The notes beneath the pieces are model-generated. The model did not search any database. It worked only from the letters and a program-made list of their open reading frames with translations, and was not told where the DNA came from. From positions 1-64,000 of the forward strand of contig DJQA01000016.1 of the NCBI GenBank assembly GCA_002437495.1: DNA of 64,000 nucleotides. Direction: 5' to 3'. A program made the position numbers and the translations under genes. Shown one piece after another: positions 16,761-25,531 of the stretch. Positions within the stretch are counted from its first letter, which is position 1. Each line of letters starts with the position of its first letter. The stretch comes from Prevotellaceae bacterium UBA6398. Its GTDB lineage: Bacteria; Bacteroidota; Bacteroidia; Bacteroidales; Bacteroidaceae.

Positions 16761-19184
16761 ATGGAAAAGAATAAATTTAGTTTGGCGGTGGCGGCTTTTA
16801 CAATGACTTTCGCCGCTTTGGCACAGGCGCAAATACACAAAACAATAGCTCTGCGCAACGGCTGGGCGTTCTCAAAAGACGGTGCGCCGTTCCGCGCCGT
16901 AATTCTGCCTCATGATTGGGCCATATCGGGCAAGTTTGACAAAAATAACGATGTGTGGAGAAGCGAGAACCTTGTTGACGGCAAGAAAGTTGTGAGCGAA
17001 TCCACCGGAAATACGGGGGCGTTGCCTTGGCCCGGGAAAGGGGAGTACCGCACCAAGTTCAAAGTTCCGCGCCCTTACACTCACGCCGAATTGCTTTTTG
17101 ACGGCGCGATGGCAGAGCCGGAAGTATATGTAAACGGCAAGCTTGCCGGAAAATGGGCGAACGGATATAATGCTTTCCGCATAGATGCCACGCCGTTTTT
17201 GAAAGGCGGCGAAAACTCGCTTGTCGTAAAGCTGAACAATCGCGGCCTAAGCAGCCGTTGGTATCCCGGCGGCGGGCTTTACCGCCCCGTGAAGCTGATA
17301 CTTTCGGGCAAGGATGCCATTGACACATGGGGCGTGTGGGTAACAACGCCCGAGGTTTCAGAAAAATCGGCAACCGTTAACGTAGATGTGGCTTTGAGAA
17401 AAGGAAGTTCCGATGGGCTGAAAGCCGAATTGGCCGTGCTGTCGCGGAATGGAAAGGAAGTAGCTGCGGCAAAAGGGAAATTTGAAGGAGGAAAGCTGAA
17501 GGCAACGCTGAAAATCGGCAGTCCCGCGTTGTGGTCGCCCGAAACGCCAAGCCTTTACACACTTCGCACACGCCTTGTAAAAGACGGCAAAACGGTTGAC
17601 GAGAATCTGACACGCTTTGGGGTTAGAAGCATTTCCTATACAAAAGAAAAAGGTTTTCAACTTAACGGTAAGACACGGAAATTTAAAGGTGTGTGCCTGC
17701 ACCACGACCTAGGACCGCTCGGCGCAGCGGTGAACGAGGCGGCGATAGCGCGACAGATAAAAATAATGAAAGACATGGGTTGCGATGCCATACGAACCTC
17801 CCACAATATGCCTTCCACAATGATGATGAATCTTTGCGACTCATTGGGGATGTTGGTAATGGCAGAATCGTTCGACAGTTGGATGACAGGAAAAACTGCC
17901 AATGCTTACAGCCTGTTTTTCAAAGAATGGGCGGAAAAAGACCTAACCAACGAATATTACAACCACAGAAACCATCCTTCGATTGTGATGTGGAGCATAG
18001 GCAATGAGATACGCGACCAGAAAACAAAGGAGGGCGCGGAGATGTGCCGCCATCTCGTAGCGCTGCTCCATAAACTCGACCCGACACGTCCGGTTACGGC
18101 GGGAATTGATAATGTATATGGTGCAACGCGTAGCGGATATGCAAAATACTTGGATATTCCGGGCTTCAACTATAACATTAAGTGCTATGAAACTTATATA
18201 GATTCTCTTCCGCAAGGCTTTTTGATTGCAAGCGAAACGGCATCAACGCTGAGCAGTCGCGGTGTTTACCATTTTCCTGCAATACACACTACAAACGGTA
18301 GCAAAACTCCCGACCGACAGATTTCGAGTTACGACCTGTACAGTGCTCCGTGGAGCAACATTCCCGATTATGATGCTTGGTATCAGGACAGAAAACCATG
18401 GATTATCGGCGAATTTGTTTGGACGGGCTTCGATTATCTTGGCGAGAACTATCCTTATAGTAACATGTGGCCGTCGCGCAGCAGCTACTTCGGAATAGTT
18501 GACCTTGCAGGTCTGCCCAAAGACAGGTTTTATTTCTATCGTAGCCGTTGGAATACCATTGACAAAACTTTGCATGTCTTTCCACATTGGACATGGCACG
18601 GAATGGAAGGAAAGAATGTACCCGTAATGTGCTACACAAGCTTTCCCGAAGCCGAACTGTTTGTAAATGGAAAAAGCATGGGAAGAGCAAAAAAAGACCC
18701 GACAAAGCTCTTTGATGCAAACCGCATTAAATGGATTAACGTAAAGTACGAACCGGGGGAGCTTAAGGTCGTGGCATATGACGCGGCAGGAAACCGTGCG
18801 GCGGAAAAGGTTGTGCGCACCGCCGGAAAGCCCGCCAAGCTCGAACTTACGCCCGACCGAAACGTGATAAAGGCTGACGGCGACGATATATCGTTTGTAA
18901 CGGTTAGGATGCTTGATGCAGAAGGGAACGAATGCCCCGATGCCGACAATGAGTTGCTGTTCTCGGTAAAAGGTGCAAAATTTCAGGCCGCCTGCAACGG
19001 CGATGCTACATCGCTCGAACCTTTCGAGAAACCGCAGATGCGCCTTTTTCACGGTGAAATGGTGGTTTTGGTGCGTTCCACCACGAAAACGGGCAATGCA
19101 GTGTTGACGGTAAAGTGTAAGAACGAACCCAATATATCGGCGCAAACAATAATTCGCGTTGAAAAGCCGGCAAAACAACGGTGA
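16761..19184 (+). CDS. Secreted glycoside hydrolase family 2 (beta-galactosidase-like)
   Basis: An 807-residue protein with signal peptide (MEKNKFSLAVAAFTMTFAALAQAQ). A sugar-binding jelly-roll (about 25-190, PHDWAISGKF...RWYPGGGLYRPVKL) and an Ig-like domain (about 195-300) precede the TIM-barrel. The barrel carries the acid/base in WSIGNEIRD (E near 415) and the nucleophile in GEFVWTGFDYLGE (E near 551). Two C-terminal domains of the DUF4982/Ig type follow (ELFVNGKSMG; VVRTAGKPAKLEL). It acts in the periplasm or at the surface on beta-galactosides or related glycans; the exact substrate cannot be read. It is probably co-transcribed with trhP. Confidence 0.93.
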   Translation: MEKNKFSLAVAAFTMTFAALAQAQIHKTIALRNGWAFSKDGAPFRAVILPHDWAISGKFDKNNDVWRSENLVDGKKVVSESTGNTGALPWPGKGEYRTKFKVPRPYTHAELLFDGAMAEPEVYVNGKLAGKWANGYNAFRIDATPFLKGGENSLVVKLNNRGLSSRWYPGGGLYRPVKLILSGKDAIDTWGVWVTTPEVSEKSATVNVDVALRKGSSDGLKAELAVLSRNGKEVAAAKGKFEGGKLKATLKIGSPALWSPETPSLYTLRTRLVKDGKTVDENLTRFGVRSISYTKEKGFQLNGKTRKFKGVCLHHDLGPLGAAVNEAAIARQIKIMKDMGCDAIRTSHNMPSTMMMNLCDSLGMLVMAESFDSWMTGKTANAYSLFFKEWAEKDLTNEYYNHRNHPSIVMWSIGNEIRDQKTKEGAEMCRHLVALLHKLDPTRPVTAGIDNVYGATRSGYAKYLDIPGFNYNIKCYETYIDSLPQGFLIASETASTLSSRGVYHFPAIHTTNGSKTPDRQISSYDLYSAPWSNIPDYDAWYQDRKPWIIGEFVWTGFDYLGENYPYSNMWPSRSSYFGIVDLAGLPKDRFYFYRSRWNTIDKTLHVFPHWTWHGMEGKNVPVMCYTSFPEAELFVNGKSMGRAKKDPTKLFDANRIKWINVKYEPGELKVVAYDAAGNRAAEKVVRTAGKPAKLELTPDRNVIKADGDDISFVTVRMLDAEGNECPDADNELLFSVKGAKFQAACNGDATSLEPFEKPQMRLFHGEMVVLVRSTTKTGNAVLTVKCKNEPNISAQTIIRVEKPAKQR

Positions 19185-19246
19185 AAACAGGAAAAACAGG
19201 CGGCTTCCTTAGAATATTACAGTAATTGCGCAGTTCATAAAAAAGC

Positions 19247-19945
19247 ATGACAGGAACAATAGTGAACACCGCCTGCATAATTGCGGGTACATTGGCTGGG
19301 GCGTTGCTCCACAGGGGCATAAAAGAGAAGTACAAGCGCGCGCTCTACACCGCTCTTGGGCTTGCAAGTCTGGCAATAGGCCTGAACGCCACCATATCGC
19401 ATTTGTCCGGGAGCGAATACCCTGTGCTTTTCATCATATCCCTTGCCGTTGGCGGGGTGGTTGGAACGGCTCTTGACATAGACGGACGTTTCAGACGTTT
19501 GGTCAGCAAACGCTCAAAATCCGGGAATTCATCGAAGAATCTTGCCGAGGGACTTTCAACGGCAATTCTTCTTTATTGCATCGGGCCTTTGTCAATGCTC
19601 GGGCCTGTGATAAGCGCGTTGAAAGGCGACAACACTTTTCTTTTCACCAATTCAACGCTCGACCTCGTGAGTTCCACCGTTTTCGCCTCCACATACGGAA
19701 TAGGGATGATACTTGCCGCCCCGGTGCTTTTTCTGTGGCAGGGTATGTTTTATGCCGTGGCTATGATTTCAAGCACTGCCATAAGTAATGCCCTCATGGC
19801 GGAGCTGCTTATAATCGGCGGGCTTATGATTACCGCTTCGGGGCTTTCGCTTCTCGAACTGAAAGACTGCAAGACTTTGAACCTGCTTCCTGCGTTGTTT
19901 GTGCCTGTTGTGTGGTTTGTCGTGAAAGGATTTTGGGGATGGTAA
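19247..19945 (+). CDS. DUF554 membrane protein
   Basis: A 232-residue integral membrane protein with about seven hydrophobic segments. It opens with GTIVNTACIIAGTLAGALLHRGIKEKY and contains the family motif ILLYCIGPLSMLGPVISALKGD. DUF554 (YdfK/YqgA-type) proteins are widespread inner-membrane proteins, possibly transporters, without a firm function. The gene lies 62 nt after the GH2 gene and 6 nt before the acetyltransferase, suggesting one transcript. Confidence 0.88.
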   Translation: MTGTIVNTACIIAGTLAGALLHRGIKEKYKRALYTALGLASLAIGLNATISHLSGSEYPVLFIISLAVGGVVGTALDIDGRFRRLVSKRSKSGNSSKNLAEGLSTAILLYCIGPLSMLGPVISALKGDNTFLFTNSTLDLVSSTVFASTYGIGMILAAPVLFLWQGMFYAVAMISSTAISNALMAELLIIGGLMITASGLSLLELKDCKTLNLLPALFVPVVWFVVKGFWGW

Positions 19946-19951
19946 ACACCG

Positions 19952-20521
19952 ATGAAACCTGGGAAAATAACTATAAGAACTGCAAAGCCCGATGACGCGC
20001 CGAGGTTTTTGGAGATATACGCGCCATACGTAAGAAACACATCCATAACGTTTGAATACATCGTGCCGGATGTCGGGGAATTTCGTACCAGAGTTGCAAA
20101 AACTTTGGAGAACTATCCCTATTTGGTTGCGGAGTGTGGCGGTACAGTGCTGGGATACGCTTACGCCGGGGCGTTCAAGGAGAGGGCGGCATACGACTGG
20201 GCAGTGGAACTGTCGGTTTATGTTGACATGAAATTTCGTGGGCAACACATCGGGTCGGCTCTGTATGCCCAACTTGAGGAAATACTGAAAAGGCAGAATG
20301 TAACTAACCTTTACGCCTGTGTAACGTATTCCGACACGGAGGACGAGCTTCATGACAACGGCAGCATACGTTTTCACGAAAAGGAAGGCTTTGCGCTCGC
20401 GGCGCATTTCCACAAGTGCGGCTATAAGTATTCGCGATGGTGGGACGTGGTGTGGCTGGAAAAATTCATCGCGCCGCATTCAAGTAGTATGCGCGGCTTT
20501 ATTCCGTTCCCACAACTTTAA
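19952..20521 (+). CDS. GNAT N-acetyltransferase, phosphinothricin-acetyltransferase-like
   Basis: A 189-residue GNAT-fold enzyme. Motif A, the acetyl-CoA pyrophosphate loop, is seen in YVDMKFRGQHIGSALYAQLEE (about residues 90-110). The block DNGSIRFHEKEGF and the final KYSRWWDVVWLEK are typical of the PAT subgroup, which acetylates the amino group of phosphinothricin or of methionine sulfone/sulfoximine-like compounds. The physiological substrate is not evident. It starts 6 nt after DUF554 and is the last gene before repeat copy D. Confidence 0.88.
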   Translation: MKPGKITIRTAKPDDAPRFLEIYAPYVRNTSITFEYIVPDVGEFRTRVAKTLENYPYLVAECGGTVLGYAYAGAFKERAAYDWAVELSVYVDMKFRGQHIGSALYAQLEEILKRQNVTNLYACVTYSDTEDELHDNGSIRFHEKEGFALAAHFHKCGYKYSRWWDVVWLEKFIAPHSSSMRGFIPFPQL

Positions 20522-20625
20522 CGTAACTAAGCCATAATAACTTTGTGAGATTGCGAATGTCGCCGAAATCGTGTAATGTATTGAGTTACAGGAAAGTGAG
20601 CAGGAAAAGGATATTCTGTGCAATG

Positions 20626-20735
20626 ATTTGTTTTTCAGACGTTTGCAACGGCGAAAAAAAGGTCTGATGTAATTTGAATTATGTAAGACATAATTTTTCC
20701 TACATCAGACATGGTTTTTATTATGTCCTATGCAG
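20626..20735 (-). repeat. Dispersed intergenic repeat, copy D (core only, reversed)
   Basis: Read on the minus strand: units GCATAGGACATAAT, ACCATGTCTGATGTAGG, ATTATGTCTTACATAAT and ATTACATCAGACC. T8, then CGCCGTTGCAAACGTCTGAA and ACAA follow. No palindromic module. Unit 3 is itself a perfect palindrome around CTT. It lies between the GNAT and DUF2723 genes. Confidence 0.85.
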
Positions 20736-20764
20736 AAAAGCCCCCTTGGCTTTCGGGGGCTTTT
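20736..20764 (+). terminator. Rho-independent terminator
   Basis: AAAAGCCCCC (20736-20745) and GGGGGCTTTT (20755-20764) form a perfect 10-bp GC-rich stem with a T-rich end. It probably terminates transcription that passes the GNAT gene and repeat copy D. Confidence 0.85.
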
Positions 20765-20797
20765 GTCTCGGGCTCACGCTATAAAAGTGGCTGTGTC

Positions 20798-20829
20798 TTT
20801 GGCGAATTTGATATTAATTTTTAATTTTG
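20798..20829 (+). promoter_or_regulatory. Promoter of the DUF2723 gene
   Basis: TTTG (20798-20801), a 20-bp spacer, TAATTTTG (20822-20829): full consensus. The leader is about 70 nt. Confidence 0.75.
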
Positions 20830-20903
20830 CACGAATGTGTGCCAATGCGTTGCGTTGGCAGGAAAAAGACCGCAAATAAGTAACAAAACAAAATAAACTA
20901 AAG

Positions 20904-23900
20904 ATGCGCTACAAGATAGTTAACAACCTATTGGGTTGGATAGCGTTTGCCATTGCGGCATTTGTATATTGCTCGACCATTGAGCCGAGCGCAAGTTTTT
21001 GGGACTGCCCGGAGTTCATCTCTTCGGCGTTCAAACTTGAAGTGGGCCACCCGCCCGGAGCACCGGTATTCATGATTACTGCAAACCTGTTCTCGCAGTT
21101 TGCAAAGGATGTGGGCCACGTGGCAATGATGGTCAACACAATGTCAGCCATTTTGAGTGCGGCGTGTATATTGTTCCTGTTTTGGACAATCACCGATCTA
21201 TCGCGCAAGCTCATTGTAAAAGACGATGCAACCCCCACCATTGCGCAGACAATAGAGATAATGGGCGCAGGACTTGTGGGCGCTTTGGCCTACACGTTCA
21301 GCGATACGTTCTGGTTCAGTGCTGTTGAAGGAGAAGTTTATGCATATTCGTCCATGTGCACCGCTTTGGTGTTCTGGCTTATCCTTAAATGGGAGAACCG
21401 CGCCAACGATGCGCACAGCGACCGTTGGCTCGTTTTGATAGCTTTCATCGTGGGCTTGAGCATCGGAGTGCACCTTTTGAACCTGCTTTGTATCCCCGCA
21501 ATCGTGCTTGTTTACGTTTATAAACACAAGCCCGAACTCGGTGCGAAAGGCTCGCTTATTGCGCTGTTGGTTTCGTTCGTAATTGTGGCGGCTGTGCTTT
21601 ACGGCGTTGTGCCGGGCATCGTGAAAGTGGGCGGATGGTTCGAACTTTTGTTTGTAAACGGTTTGGGTTTCAGCTTCAACACCGGCACAGTTGTGTATCT
21701 CGTGGTACTTGTGGCGTGCATTATATGGGCAATATATGAGAGCCAGCGCGACAAGAGCCGCAGTGCAATAGCCATGTCGGCCACGCTTTCCGTGGGATTA
21801 CTCGGCATTCCGTTCTATGGCGACGGCATAATGAGCGTTGTGGTTGGTATTATAGTTCTGGCGGTATTGTTCTATGTATTGAGGTGCAAAGGCAAGAAAG
21901 AAAAATTCCTGGTTTCATCGAGAATTGTTAACACCTCTCTGCTGTGTATGCTTATGCTTATGATAGGCTACTCTTCATACGCTATAATCGTAATACGCTC
22001 GGTGGCCAACCCGCCCATGGACCAAAACTCGCCCGAGGACATTTTCACCCTTGGCAGCTACCTTAATCGCGAGCAATACGGTTCGCGTCCCTTGTTCTAC
22101 GGTCAGGCTTACACTTCACAACCCGCCTATCAAGACGCAGGCAACGGAATGCTCACCTGGAAGTGCAAGGAGGGCAAGCCCATTTACAGCCGTAAAGAAA
22201 AGACAAACAAGAACGAGAAGGATTCTTACGAAGTTGTCGGGCATAACAACGAATATGTGTTTGCCCAAAACATGCTGTTCCCGCGTATGTACTCGAGCGA
22301 CCATGCCAAGGCGTATGAAAGTTGGATGGGAGGCGTTGAAGGGCGGCAGGTTCCTTATGATGATCCTACAGGCAGAACCTCGTCGGTAAAGATGCCCACA
22401 CAATGGGAAAACCTCAAGTTCTTCCTTTCATATCAGCTTAACTTCATGTACTGGCGCTATTTCATGTGGAACTTTGCCGGCAGACAAAACGACATACAGA
22501 GCATGGGCGAAAAAGACCACGGCAACTGGATTACAGGCTTTAGTTTTCTTGACAACGCGCGTCTGGGCGATCAGAGCTTATTGCCCGATTCTTTGAAACA
22601 GAACAAGGGGCACAACGTGTTCTATTGCTTGCCGCTTATCCTCGGTCTGATAGGGTTGTTCTTCCAAGCTTACAGGGGCAAGAGGGGAATCCGCCAGTTT
22701 TGGGTGGTGTTCTTCCTTTTCTTCATGACGGGCATTGCCATCGTTGTGTATCTTAACCAAACACCTACACAGCCTCGCGAGCGCGACTATGCATACGCCG
22801 GCTCTTTCTACGCATTCGCGATATGGATTGGCTTGGGCGTAATAGGCATCATAGAAAGCTTGAAGAAACTAAAACTAAGCGGTGCGGGCGTTGCGGCACT
22901 CGCTTCGCTCGTGTGCCTGCTTGTTCCTGTGCAGATGGCATCGCAGACGTGGGACGACCACGATCGTTCGGGCCGTTATCTGTGCCGCGACTTCGGGGCC
23001 AATTATCTTCTCACCCTTCCCGATAAAGGCAACCCCATTATCTTCTGCAACGGCGACAACGACACTTTCCCGCAGTGGTACAATCAGGAAGTTGAGGGCG
23101 TTCGCACAGATGCGCGCGTTTGCAACTTTTCATATTTGCAAACCGACTGGTATATTGACCAAATGAAGCGTCCTGCGTATACATCGCCCCCTTGCCCCAT
23201 AACCTGGAGTAGGGCGCAGTATGTTTCTAACGGAGAGCACGAGATGGTGCGCGTTGATGCCTCGCAGAAGGCGGCACTTGCAGAAATCAACCGCCAACAC
23301 CCGGGAGAGAATATGTTCGAACTCTCATACATAATGAAGAACTTTGTTCTGAATCCCGACCCCGAAATGCGCTTCATCCCCACCGACAGCCTCGTGCTGA
23401 CGGTTGACAAAGATGCCGTGCGCAAGTCGGGAATGTGGCTGCAAGACAGTGTTGATGGAGGAGTGCCCGACCATATGGTAATTTCGCTCAAAGGACGTTC
23501 GGCCGTTTACAAGAGTGAACTTATGCTTTACGAAATGCTTGCGCAGAGCAACTTCAAGCGCCCGATGTATGTGGCAATCACCGTGGGTTCGGAAAACTAC
23601 GGTAAACTCGGCGATTATTTCGTGAAAGAGGGTATGGCAAATCGCATCACGCCGTTTAACACTGCAAAGAATGGAAATGTAATCGATCCCGAAAAGTGCT
23701 ACGACAACCTTATGTTCCGTTACAGATACGGCGGTTTGAAGGACAAGAAACTGTATATTGACGAAAACGCCATGAGGTTGTGTTGGGGACACCGCCAACT
23801 GTTTGCGCAATCGGCATTGGAGCTTATAAAGCGCGGAGAAACCAACAAGGCAAAAGCGTTGATAGCCAAATGCGAAAAAGAAATCCCCGAATTCAATGTG

Positions 23901-24239
23901 CCGTATGTATGGCGTAGCGGGGCAATAGACCTCGGCAGGGCTATGATGCTCACGGGCAACACCAAGCGGGGCGAATACCTTATTGACAAGGCTGCAACCG
24001 ACTGCAAGCAGTACTTGCGCTGGTATCAGTCGCTTTCCGCTTCCGATCTTGCAAGCTACCGCTATGAATATAGCGTTTGCCTTGAAGTTTTGCAGAACGT
24101 AATGGCAACATACCGTAGTCTGAAATCGCCGAAGGAGAAAGATGTGGAGAAAACCCTCTATCGTTATTATGAACTTTGGCAGACGAAGACCGGCACAGAC
24201 CTGTTCCAATCGAACGGAGGGGCTGATACCGGAATGTAA
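20904..24239 (+). CDS. DUF2723 large membrane protein, probable glycosyltransferase
   Basis: An 1111-residue protein. The N-terminal half (to about residue 690) holds a dozen or more membrane helices, with the DUF2723 hallmarks CSTIEPSASFWDCPEFISSAFKL (residues 23-45) and FWFSAVEGEVYAYSS. A second membrane part contains NQTPTQPRERDYAYAGSFYAFA. The C-terminal part is soluble and helical. DUF2723 resembles the catalytic part of protein O-mannosyltransferases (GT-C fold, acidic residues in the first periplasmic loop), so transfer of a lipid-linked sugar on the periplasmic side is likely, but donor and acceptor are unknown. A polysaccharide deacetylase follows after 24 nt. Confidence 0.9.
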   Translation: MRYKIVNNLLGWIAFAIAAFVYCSTIEPSASFWDCPEFISSAFKLEVGHPPGAPVFMITANLFSQFAKDVGHVAMMVNTMSAILSAACILFLFWTITDLSRKLIVKDDATPTIAQTIEIMGAGLVGALAYTFSDTFWFSAVEGEVYAYSSMCTALVFWLILKWENRANDAHSDRWLVLIAFIVGLSIGVHLLNLLCIPAIVLVYVYKHKPELGAKGSLIALLVSFVIVAAVLYGVVPGIVKVGGWFELLFVNGLGFSFNTGTVVYLVVLVACIIWAIYESQRDKSRSAIAMSATLSVGLLGIPFYGDGIMSVVVGIIVLAVLFYVLRCKGKKEKFLVSSRIVNTSLLCMLMLMIGYSSYAIIVIRSVANPPMDQNSPEDIFTLGSYLNREQYGSRPLFYGQAYTSQPAYQDAGNGMLTWKCKEGKPIYSRKEKTNKNEKDSYEVVGHNNEYVFAQNMLFPRMYSSDHAKAYESWMGGVEGRQVPYDDPTGRTSSVKMPTQWENLKFFLSYQLNFMYWRYFMWNFAGRQNDIQSMGEKDHGNWITGFSFLDNARLGDQSLLPDSLKQNKGHNVFYCLPLILGLIGLFFQAYRGKRGIRQFWVVFFLFFMTGIAIVVYLNQTPTQPRERDYAYAGSFYAFAIWIGLGVIGIIESLKKLKLSGAGVAALASLVCLLVPVQMASQTWDDHDRSGRYLCRDFGANYLLTLPDKGNPIIFCNGDNDTFPQWYNQEVEGVRTDARVCNFSYLQTDWYIDQMKRPAYTSPPCPITWSRAQYVSNGEHEMVRVDASQKAALAEINRQHPGENMFELSYIMKNFVLNPDPEMRFIPTDSLVLTVDKDAVRKSGMWLQDSVDGGVPDHMVISLKGRSAVYKSELMLYEMLAQSNFKRPMYVAITVGSENYGKLGDYFVKEGMANRITPFNTAKNGNVIDPEKCYDNLMFRYRYGGLKDKKLYIDENAMRLCWGHRQLFAQSALELIKRGETNKAKALIAKCEKEIPEFNVPYVWRSGAIDLGRAMMLTGNTKRGEYLIDKAATDCKQYLRWYQSLSASDLASYRYEYSVCLEVLQNVMATYRSLKSPKEKDVEKTLYRYYELWQTKTGTDLFQSNGGADTGM

Positions 24240-24263
24240 CAGGGCGACATTGCGCGCAAGTAA

Positions 24264-24875
24264 ATGATTATAGAGCAACCTGCCACATTCTTGCGATGGC
24301 TTTATCCTCATGCCCTATGGAGAATAAACCCGCACGAAAGGGCTGTTTACCTCACGTTTGACGATGGGCCCATACCCGTCGTCACTCCGTGGGTGCTTGA
24401 TGTATTGAAGCACTACGGCATTCACGCCACATTCTTCATGGTGGGCGAGAACGCCTATAAGCACCCGCAAGAGTTGGCGATGGTCAGAGATGCGGGGCAT
24501 CGCATAGGAAACCACACCTATAATCATATAGGCGGTCTAAAACATGGCTACCGTTCCTACTTGCGCAATGTTGACAAGGCTAATATGCTGCTTCGGACCG
24601 ACCTTTTCCGTCCGCCCCACGGCTGGATGAAATGGGATCAGTACAGGATAGTGGGGCACAAGTACAAGATAGTGATGTGGGACCTTGTAACGCGCGATTA
24701 CAGCATACGCCTAAACGGGCGCGATGTGCTACTAAATGTAAGGAAATACGCTCGCAACGGCTCCATAATCACGTTTCACGACTCGTTGAAAAGCGAAGAC
24801 AAACTGCTGTATGCCTTGCCAAGGGCTATAGAGTGGCTACAATCGCAGGGATTCGTATTCAAGACCATTCCATAA
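24264..24875 (+). CDS. Polysaccharide deacetylase (NodB/CE4)
   Basis: A 203-residue CE4-type enzyme that removes acetyl groups from amino sugars of a polymer such as peptidoglycan or a surface glycan. Motif 1 TFDDGP is at residues 31-36 (catalytic and metal Asp), motif 2 HTYNH at 84-88 (metal-binding His) and motif 3 FRPPHG at about 115-120. The final motif ITFHDS lies near 170. There is no evident signal peptide, though a hydrophobic N-terminus may anchor it. It is co-transcribed with the DUF2723 gene and ends in a strong terminator. Confidence 0.9.
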   Translation: MIIEQPATFLRWLYPHALWRINPHERAVYLTFDDGPIPVVTPWVLDVLKHYGIHATFFMVGENAYKHPQELAMVRDAGHRIGNHTYNHIGGLKHGYRSYLRNVDKANMLLRTDLFRPPHGWMKWDQYRIVGHKYKIVMWDLVTRDYSIRLNGRDVLLNVRKYARNGSIITFHDSLKSEDKLLYALPRAIEWLQSQGFVFKTIP

Positions 24876-24903
24876 GACACAAATAGCAGGAGAAATTCAT
24901 GAA

Positions 24904-24937
24904 AAGTCCGCCAACCGTTATTGCGGTTGGCGGACTT
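24904..24937 (+). terminator. Strong rho-independent terminator
   Basis: AAGTCCGCCAACCG (24904-24917) and CGGTTGGCGGACTT (24924-24937) form a perfect 14-bp stem with a 6-nt loop. It ends the DUF2723-deacetylase transcript. Confidence 0.9.
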
Positions 24938-25036
24938 CTTGTTCGCGTGCTTTCGCAACATGAAACGGAAAGACGTAACTCTTTGATTATCCGCGAGTTC
25001 AAAGAAAAAGAAAAACTTGGTAACTTGTTGTGAATT

Positions 25037-25225
25037 AAATGTTTGCAATCGGCGAAAAAAGGTCTGATGTAGTTTGAATTACATCAGACATAATTTTTCC
25101 TACATAGGACATAGTTTTTCCCGCATCAAATGTAGTTTCCGTGTTGTTTGGAATAAAGCACAGGTTATGGATTATGCGCCATTTGTGTGGGCGTATTTCA
25201 AACGCCCGTTACACCACCGCGTGTA
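25037..25225 (-). repeat. Dispersed intergenic repeat, copy E (reversed, degenerate left module)
   Basis: Read on the minus strand the core units are ACTACATTTGATGCGGG, ACTATGTCCTATGTAGG, ATTATGTCTGATGTAAT and ACTACATCAGACC, then a T-tract and CGCCGATTGCAAACATT. Farther right (25174-25222) a decayed palindromic module survives (GCGCCATTTGTGTGGGCGTA, then AAACGCCC). It matches the equivalent part of copy K, so the element was once full length. Confidence 0.8.
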
Positions 25226-25531
25226 TGTGCCGCATTAATTTAGCAAACCATTACGGCGACGTGTCAAAATCCGTACCATTCGTCCTAAATAATGTGTTTA
25301 TGGTGCATTTCTTTTCGTGTGGAATGGGACGGAAATCCGATTGAGTGAAATTTTCTTCCATACGTTTTGCTTTTGGTTTCAAAGGAAAAAGCCGCCAAAA
25401 CGCCGAATATTTACTTTGCTTTGTGAATGTTTTTGTTGTGTTTTGTAAGGAAAGGGCAAAAACAACACTTTTTACAACAAAAAACAACAAGGGGTAACAT
25501 ATATTTGCGAAAAACTTTTTATTCAAGCGAT
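25226..25531 (+). promoter_or_regulatory. Intergenic region with promoter of the FISUMP gene
   Basis: No gene seen. TATATTTG at 25500-25507 is a perfect -7 box, 24 bp before the chosen start at 25532. The A/T-rich stretch before it is low-complexity. Confidence 0.55.

Noticed and set aside
23325..24311. 328-codon minus-strand frame inside the DUF2723 gene
   Set aside because: Antisense shadow; the sense strand has clear domain content and a consensus promoter.
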